Shown here: positions 47,345 to 56,300 of the stretch, piece after piece | How the letters are laid out: the number at the start of each line of letters is the position of its first letter | Numbering within the stretch: the stretch's first letter is position 1 | Source: Corydoras sp. C115 | Lineage: Eukaryota > Chordata > Actinopteri > Siluriformes > Callichthyidae | Assembly: GCA_019802505.1 (NCBI GenBank) | Contig: JAFMOC010000072.1 | Coordinates: 2,267,001-2,331,000 of the forward strand | Direction: 5' to 3' | Length of the DNA stretch: 64,000 nucleotides | Program-made: the position numbers and the translations under genes | Notes under the pieces: model-generated | The model's database searches: none | Told to the model about the DNA's origin: nothing | The model's input: the letters and a program-made list of their open reading frames with translations, nothing else

Positions 47345-50300
47345 TACACACACACACACACATACAAATACATTCACAAACACCCACATTCACACCTGGG
47401 GATAATTTAGTATGTCCAAATTTACCGGACTTACATATGTTTACACTGCCGGAGGAAACCCTTGCAAACTTGGGGAGAACATGCAAACTCCACACAGAAA
47501 GGACTGCCTTGAAAACAAACCAGTGACTTTCTTGTAAGATGACACTGCTACTCACTGTGCCTCTCCTTTTATAACATAAGACAAAACAAGATTATTAATG
47601 TGCAGAAATCACAATCTGAAAAATGCTATTTGTATCCAAGCAAAAGTTAAAAGGATTTTAGAGCACTCTTCCTTGCAAAAAGTCTTTAATTTTTTTATTA
47701 TTATTTTTGATCTTCATATTTAGTATGTCTATGGCCTCTGGAAGCAATCAGATGTATATGGCCCCTGGAAGCAATCTATCATAAACATGATAGATCCATC
47801 ACTACGCATTATGTTTGGAACCACATTAATTCTCATAAACTTTATACGTAGACTGATTTTTGGCAAGAGAACTTTAAACACTGAGTAGTTAACAGCAGTT
47901 GTTAATTCCATATTATATTTTTATTGTATTATTTTTTGCTTTGTAAGACTTAATATTTTCACAAATTCTGTATTTTATATGTGTTATTTTGAAAGCTTTA
48001 CAAGAACAAAAAATCAGTTGTCATTATTATTATTGTCTGACAACATGATTATTAATGTTCTGCTAAACTAAGTAGATCTTCTCATTTCAACAAGTCTACA
48101 GTATATTTGCTGCTATTTTCAGTGTGATCTGAACTCAGACTCCAACACGGTGTGCGTGCAGATTATCTAATTTGACATTTTCTCACTTTCCTCATCAGCT
48201 CTAAAACTTATTTATATCATTTAAAATAGAAATTTATAGAGTCCTTTTGCTTTTCAGCTTAAATATTGAATATGGCTGGGAAAATGTAGATTTCATTTAT
48301 CTGAATTTTGGGGTGTGTTGTTCGTTGAAATCTAATGAGTCTCTTGGAACACTATTTAGCCTGCATTTAACAAAAGGACCTTTTACAAGCTGTACAAAGA
48401 AACAAGATACACCTTGTTCTCGCCAAGTTTGAAAAAATCTTACCACTATACTTATTGATTTTTCTTAATTCTCCACATTGTGACTTGTGTGGTCTATAGT
48501 TTGGATTATTTATTTATTTATCCTTCTGCTTTATCCTATATTAGGGTCGCGGTGGGGTTCCCCATGCCCATCCAGGGACGAACTTTTCGGGCGCTGGGCA
48601 GATAGACCCAGGACAGGGCGCCAATCCATCACTAGGCACACACTCACTCACACAGACTCGCACACATACACACTCTATATGGGGCAATCGGGAGATCTCA
48701 ATTGACTTGATCCATGTTTTTGGACTGTGGGAGGAAACCGGAGAACCCGGAGGAAACCCACGCAGACATGGGGAGGACTTGGAAACTCCTCCCAGATGGG
48801 GATTTGAACCGGGAATCCCAAGTTCTGAGAGGCGAACTTGCTAACCACTAAGCCACCGTGCCGCCTAAACTTGGTATTACTTAAAAAAAATTATAATAAT
48901 CTAAAAATTCCTTTACCATAAACCCATCCAATACAGATGGACTGAAGAATGGCAAATGCCAGAAGTGTCATTCCACTGCAGGCATAATAGTCAAACAACT
49001 GGAATACATAAAGACCACCCTAAAAAAAAACACAAAAAAAAGAAAATACAATAAGGAAGAAAGTGGGTTACATCTCAAGTTTAGTTCCTTTTGGAAAGTG
49101 TATATAAGGTATAAAATATTTTACCATTGTTACCATCAGTAAGCCAACCAGGAAACTGGCAAAACAAATGAGCAGGAGCAAAGTTTTACGCCAGTATCTA
49201 TATGTTTAAAAGTCCTGCCTTTGGTGTGTTTGGTGTTAGAACATTCATTTGTATAGTTATGTTCATGGCATGGCGCGTGTTTTTTTTTTTTTATGATTAA
49301 GCCCGGTCACATTAAGCCCAAGACTACTTTTTACCCTCATCAGTTATGGACTCTTTCCTTCCAAGCTGGGACATCGTCAGGATGTAAAATTGTGTTAAAT
49401 ATTGAACAGTGTTTATAATACTACAGCACCACTGAAGTGTCTAAGTCGATTGTATCTGTGCTGTACACACTACCACTATGTCAGTGTCATTAAATAAAAC
49501 CTGTGCTCTGGGGACCTGACCGTTAAATAACAGAGGAAAAAGGTAAATGTAAATGTGTAAAGAAACAGGTGGATTATAGTCTGTAATTGTACAATTACAA
49601 AGTGCATCTATATCATAGGTGTCAAATTCGAGACCATATCCGGACCATAATACAATTATATCCGTCCCATGCTCTATTTGTTATTTTTATTAATGGCCTA
49701 TCACAACTGCTGCCTTGTCAATATTTGAGAATGAGGGCCCTCAAGAATAACTGATGCAGAGATGGGGAAAGTTTTGTTTGTTCCTCCACAAATGCATTGA
49801 ATGAATACATTGAATGAATGAATCAGGTGGACGACCAAAGAAAGTGACTCCGAAATAATGATGAAAATGTCAACCACCAAGAACCAAACTGCATCAAACT
49901 CATCTCTTTTCATTATCTATCACTTAATCCTGTAGGATCTAGGGGATCGGGGGGCTTCATAAATACTAATGCCCAATTCAGGAAAGAAATCTTCATCATA
50001 ATACAATTATGTCCGGCCTGTGAGATCATTTTACATTGATCTATCAATGGCCCAGCAATATGAAACACATTTCCTGGGAACATTTCCACGTCATTCAAGT
50101 CAAGTGTCCATTACTTAATATTCCTGTCTATTTTTATTCCTATTTATGTGCAGAAAACATTTACTTTTAGTGTGTTTAATGTTATAAATGTAATAAAGGT
50201 TTATCCTGTTTGGCCCGCGGCCTAAAGTGTGCTTTGAGTTTTGGGCCCCGTTGCAAATGAGTTTGACACCCCTGATCCATAAGGTCAGTGGCAAGTGTAT

Positions 50301-53300
50301 ATAAGCTATAAAATCTCTTACCTCTGTTACCATTAGTAAGCCAAGCAGGAAACTGGCAAAACAGATGAGCAAGAGCAAAATTTTACGCCGGTATCCAATT
50401 TGGAAGAAGGTAGGAAACATATCAGTAATTGCTGTTACCAGGGCTTCATAATACACAAACTGCACACAGTAAATGACATTGTGTTAAAATTTTGCATTGT
50501 AATATTTACAGCATTGGACTTTTTAAATGAACAATCCTACACATAATTGTAACCAAATTAAAGAATTGAGGCTTTAACATGATGTGCTCACCTCACTATC
50601 TAGTCCCAGGAAAAGGATCATAATAAAAAAGAAAACAGCCCACAATTGAGGTACAGGCATTAAAGCCACAGCACGGGGATAAGCAATAAATGCCAGACCA
50701 GGACCTACAGAAAAAAAAAGGCGTTTTATTAGTTTTATTTCACAATTTTACTTTTAACTAAGCAAATCATTTGACATGAAGCTTGACAAAGATTATCCTC
50801 ATATACAAATTCTAAACATGTAACCATAATTGGTATCTAGATATAGAAACCATAATCAGAGAAACAACTGCTGCACACATCACAGTAGAGCACACACTGC
50901 CATGTCGAAGTCAGAGTTAGGAATAGCACGTGACAGAAATAAAAATACTTCTGTCCTGTGGCGGTCTCCTTTTGAACAACAAGGCTAAGACCTTTCATAT
51001 GGACATGAGTCACTAAGTGTACACGTGTAGCGTAGTCATAAGCTGAGAGTTACACAGTCTATGTAAACCTTAATTTGACATATCACAGCCATTTTATCTA
51101 GTTTATCTACCAAACAGCGAGGAAAATACGTTCAGAGCACATCAACATATTTCTCAGTAAAAACATTAGTAACTCCAGTAAATCCAGTATTCATAATGCA
51201 TTATTAACATATTTATAAAGCTTTAATAAGTATTGACAATGCTGTCTAATACTTGTCATAGTATGTCATCCTTTGTTAATGCCCATAGCTGTACATAACC
51301 ACACTTATAAAGTGTTATAAGAACATGCCATAAGGCTTCATAACACAAAGTGGCTTAATGTATTATAAATTATATACATGAACTTCATCTACTTATTATA
51401 GAGACCAGCAACATAAAGCCTTATAACATTTGTTTAGCCGAAAATGACTTCATAAGTGCTCATAACTTCATTAAAGCTCATAAGAGCTCTTTCCAGGCAT
51501 GTGAAGTAAGGTGGTATCTTCATTTATCTCTACATAATGACTTATAAAAGCTTATAAATGCAATTTACAGACTTTAAGTATCATCTTGTTTAAAATAAGA
51601 ATGTCTGAACATTCAAAGAATTAAACGTTCAAATAAGTTCATATTATAAATCCTTATGGACACTATGTGTTATAAAGCCTTAGGTCAATATATGAGGTAC
51701 GTCTGTGTACCTTAAAAAATGCATTATTAAAAAGCATTATGAATAACTTATGAAGCTTTATAAATGCACTTATAATTATGAATACCGAATTCATAGAAAG
51801 TGTTACCCCTATACCTTTATGTTTTCTTGTGTCGTCATCAGGGCCTTACCGGATTCTGCCACCATTGAAATGTCCATTCCTTGTTCATCTGCCATAAAGC
51901 CCAGTACTGAAAAAATGGCAAATCCAGCCACAAAGCTGGTCATGCTGTTCAGAATGCATAGAAATATACAGTCTCTGTAACATGAAAATAAATGTTAAAC
52001 ATGGAACATGGATTGCAAATATACATGAAAAACAGTATCTGCTTAACCTTAACCATTTATTCACCTGTAACAGTTATTATCATATTTATTGTAACTTCCT
52101 AAAGCTGTCAGTGTTCCAGTGCAAACTCCATAGGAGTAAAATATCTGACTTCCTGCATCCATCCAGACCTAGAAGTAAATAGATCATTTTAAATATAACT
52201 TTTGCACTATTTCAGGCTTATGGTACTTAGCAATTAAAACACTTAGCAACCATATTCAAAATAGGCAAGTCAGACCTCCCTCTTTAAGAAAATCTTTCAG
52301 GTGGTGGGTGGGAGAATTCACCAGAAGGTCAAATATTTCCACTCATGTCCTTGGGCATATTTACAGTAATACTTAGTACCTGTGGGTCTGTGAGGCGAGT
52401 AGGATCTGGGTAGAGATAGAATGTGATACCACTCATTGCTCCAGGCAGTGTCAACCCACGTACCAGCAACACGATCAACATCAAATATGGAAAGGTGGCA
52501 GTGAAGTAGACAACCTGTAGATGGTAAAATTAAACATTACAAACCTTAGATAATGTATATAAAATACTTTAAAACATGTAACTGTCATTAAATATTGTAT
52601 TAAATTAATCATTATGCTTCATATATCCATCCATCCATTATCTTCCTCTTTATCCTCTACTGGGGTGGGGGGGGGGGTTCCCCATGCCCATACAGGTGAG
52701 AGCATGTCGGGTGCTGGGTAGATACACCCAGGACAGGGTGCCAATCTATCTCTGGGCACACATTCACGCACACAAACACAATTCCCCTTTATCCATGTTT
52801 TTGGATTATGTATTGGATTATATACAGTATATATGTACAAAAAAATATATTTTTTTGTTTTCATGCTAAAAAATTTTCAATAACAAAACAGCTTTAAATT
52901 TGCTTTGTTTAAAGAGTTTGCATATGAGACAATATGCTTGTACCTTCTGTGTTGTCCCTGAACAAAAATGTTATTTATAAGGGACTGTTTGTTCATTCTT
53001 GCATGTTTGGGGTAGTTGCCCTTTTGGATAATGAACTTTTGGCCAAGTCTCAAGTCTTCTGCTGGAACTATGTTCTCATTGCCCTGTTTTAACCCTATTA
53101 CCATGATTTTTATATTTAATGGCAAAACACATCCCTAAAACATATTACTGACACCTTAAAACATCACAGTAAAATTGAATTAACAGTGTTGGGTTCCTTG
53201 TAAATTAAGCACTTTGACTTTGTTGTGTACTCATCTCACATCAAGTTTATAAATCATCTTTGTTGAATTTCCTTGATAATTCTTACCAGGGCACTTAGAC

Positions 53301-56300
53301 TTTCTAATTAGGTAATTTTACGCTGCATAAACAACAATATTTTGACACCTACACACTGCACCAAAAGCTTCTATGACATCATATTCTAAGTTGGCCTCCT
53401 CTTTGCAGCTATAACATTTTCCACTCATCTGAAAAGGCTTTTTACAAGGTTTTTTTTTTTTGGATTTGTGAAATTTATATGCTACAACATTAACCATAGA
53501 ACACTTGTTGACATCACATTCTGATGAACAGAACCTTTTTATTAACCTGTTTTTAACCAAGATAAAACTCATTGAGATTTTGATCTTTTTTTGAAAGAGC
53601 AACCTTGATTTTTATTGTACTAGCGGATTAGCGGTCCTGCCAGAATGTTTTTGACTTTAATTGTCACAAGAAAGTATTTTCAAAATAACTGAACTGAATA
53701 AATCTATCAATTGATAATTTACATACTTGTATATATTCATACTATGTAAATTATTAAATTCTTACAATAAATTTTTCTTACAAACTGTTAATATTGCCTG
53801 GCCTCTCAAGGAGGATGAGTCCCTCACTGAGCCTTGGTCCTCACAAGGTTTCTTCCTTTTAAAACAAAGCAAATACCAAGGTGTTATTACTTGCTAATGT
53901 CACTTTAGCTTGTTCTTTGGGGGTTCGTCTTAAAACACAACAAAACTGCTTTGAGACCTGGCACATAGTGCACATACAATAGTATGAAGTGTTTAATGAA
54001 CTTGGGTTTGTGTTTAAGCAACCAGCCTTGTGACCTTAAGGTCCCCAGTTCTATTTCTGATCCCACTAAGTACTATTGCTAAAGTGCCCTTGAGCAAGCA
54101 CCTACCCCCAAATGCTCCTTGGGCATCGTGTATACAAGGATGCCCGCCACTCGGGGCATGTGTGCTCACTTCACCAGTTACTTACTTTACTGCACGGATG
54201 GGTTAAATGTGGAGGATAAATTCATCTGTGTGTGAGCACAGGAGGCAAAATATATTTTTACATGAATGATTTAGACACAGATAAGTAACTTGTTACTCCT
54301 TTTCAGACAGTGAGAATACAAACTGCAAAGCTTAAATATACACCTTTCCTGTTGTCTTCACTCCTTTCCAGATACAGAAATAGCAGATAATCCAGGCCAA
54401 GAGAAGACACAATGCCAGCTCCCACCTCACAGTTCCAATCTCTTCAATACCACTAGACAAACCCAGAATCCTTCTTCTGAAAGAAATAGACTAAATATTT
54501 ACAAAGCCATTTAGGCAACCAAAGTTTCAGTCTTTGAGACTATACCTTAGGTTGTTTGCAATCATGTGGAAAGGCTGAGTGGTTTAAAAAATAATAGTAA
54601 AATCTGTATAAATAACACCTTATGCTTTGTGCCAACAATCAGTTGCCATAGGTTTGTGTGTGCAGCTGCCAAGCACTTCAAAACATTAAGATAATTGATT
54701 TTAGAAAGCAAAACGGTGCTGCTGAAAAGATAAGCCAAGCATTTTCAAATGATAATCAAGCATTTTCAGATAATTCCTTAGTCCACGATGTAATTTTAAA
54801 AAGGCATTTGAGAAGAACTGTGAAGGGCAAGCTAAGGTTTGAAGTCCAATGACAAAACCTGCAGATTTGGCTGGGAAGTTTTCCAGTGGGGATGCCCAGC
54901 CCTGGTCCACGTCAGAGCAAAAGATGGTGGGGGTATGGCTCACTGCAGCAAGAAACGGGGAAGGCATGAAGATCACTGATCACCAAGACCTGAGTGCTTG
55001 AGACCTGTCACACTTTCATGGGCAATGGAGCAGGAGCTGGAAGACGAGATGTTCTTTGGTCACCTGGATGGCACACTGGAGAGCAGATGCCAGAAACCCA
55101 CAGGCAGGATTTGGAACATGGAGATACATCACGAGATACAGATTTTTGTTTTGACACACTGAATAGCACTCATTGCTTTCAATTTCGCATAGATTTTAAT
55201 GGACTATTAAAGATGCATGATTTGGGATGATCAGGGTGAAGTAATATGTTGCCAGGGACATATGTACAGAGTGTTCCCCATTGTCTACCCGGTTCTGAAC
55301 TTGGTCTGTGCCCAGTGATATTCATTCATTCATTCATTCATTCATTATCTTCCGCTTTACCCTATATTAGGGTCGCGGGGGGGTTCCCCATGCCCCTCCA
55401 GGGGAGAACGTTTCGGGCGCTAGGCAGATACACCCAGGACAGGGCGCCAATCTATCGCTGGGCACACACTCTCTCACACAGACACACACACATATACACA
55501 CTCTATATGGGGCAATTTGGAGAATTCAATTCACCTCTGTGGGAGGAAACCGGAGAACCCGGAGGAAACCCACACGGACATAGAAACTCCACCCATATGG
55601 GGATTCGAACCGGGAATCCCTAGTGCTGAGAGGCGAACGTGCTAACCACTAAGCCACCGTGCTGCCTGCTCAGTGATATGTTCAGTGTTAATAAAGAGTA
55701 TTGTTTCTAATCCGGTGAATGCCTGGAAGCTTTTGTCTCTCACTGTTATAAAAATAAAATAGTAGGTAGCTCACTTTGAACTTCTGGAACATTGCCTGCA
55801 CCAGGGGAATTCATGCAGAGTACATTGGCCATGATCTCCACACAACAGAAAAGCCAAATGAACCAATACACGGATATTGCCAGTTCTGTTTTAGAAATTG
55901 TGTATGCAGGAATGAGGAATAGCACTTCCCAGCCCAGAAAAGGAACTTCACATCCTATCTCTATCTCATGCATTCTTCAGGCTCCTCCAAAGATGTCCAG
56001 GTTCTTTTCTGCTCTGTTAGGGACATGGATCAGTTTTCGGGCTTCATTTAGGGCATCACACCTCCAACACATTTTGCTGTGGAAATCACTCTTTTACTAA
56101 TCTGCGCTACCTCTGTCTCTTCACCCTTTGGCTTTACTACTGTCTTCAACAACAGCAACCAAATGAAGTGATTCCTGCCTCCATCACCAGGGGAGGCAAG
56201 CAAACAAATGAAAGGGTTTCTGCTTCCGCCTCCAGAGGACATCTTTTTTGCTTTCACCATCAGGGGAAGGTTCTCTGCTGCTATCACAAGGGGAAGCAGG

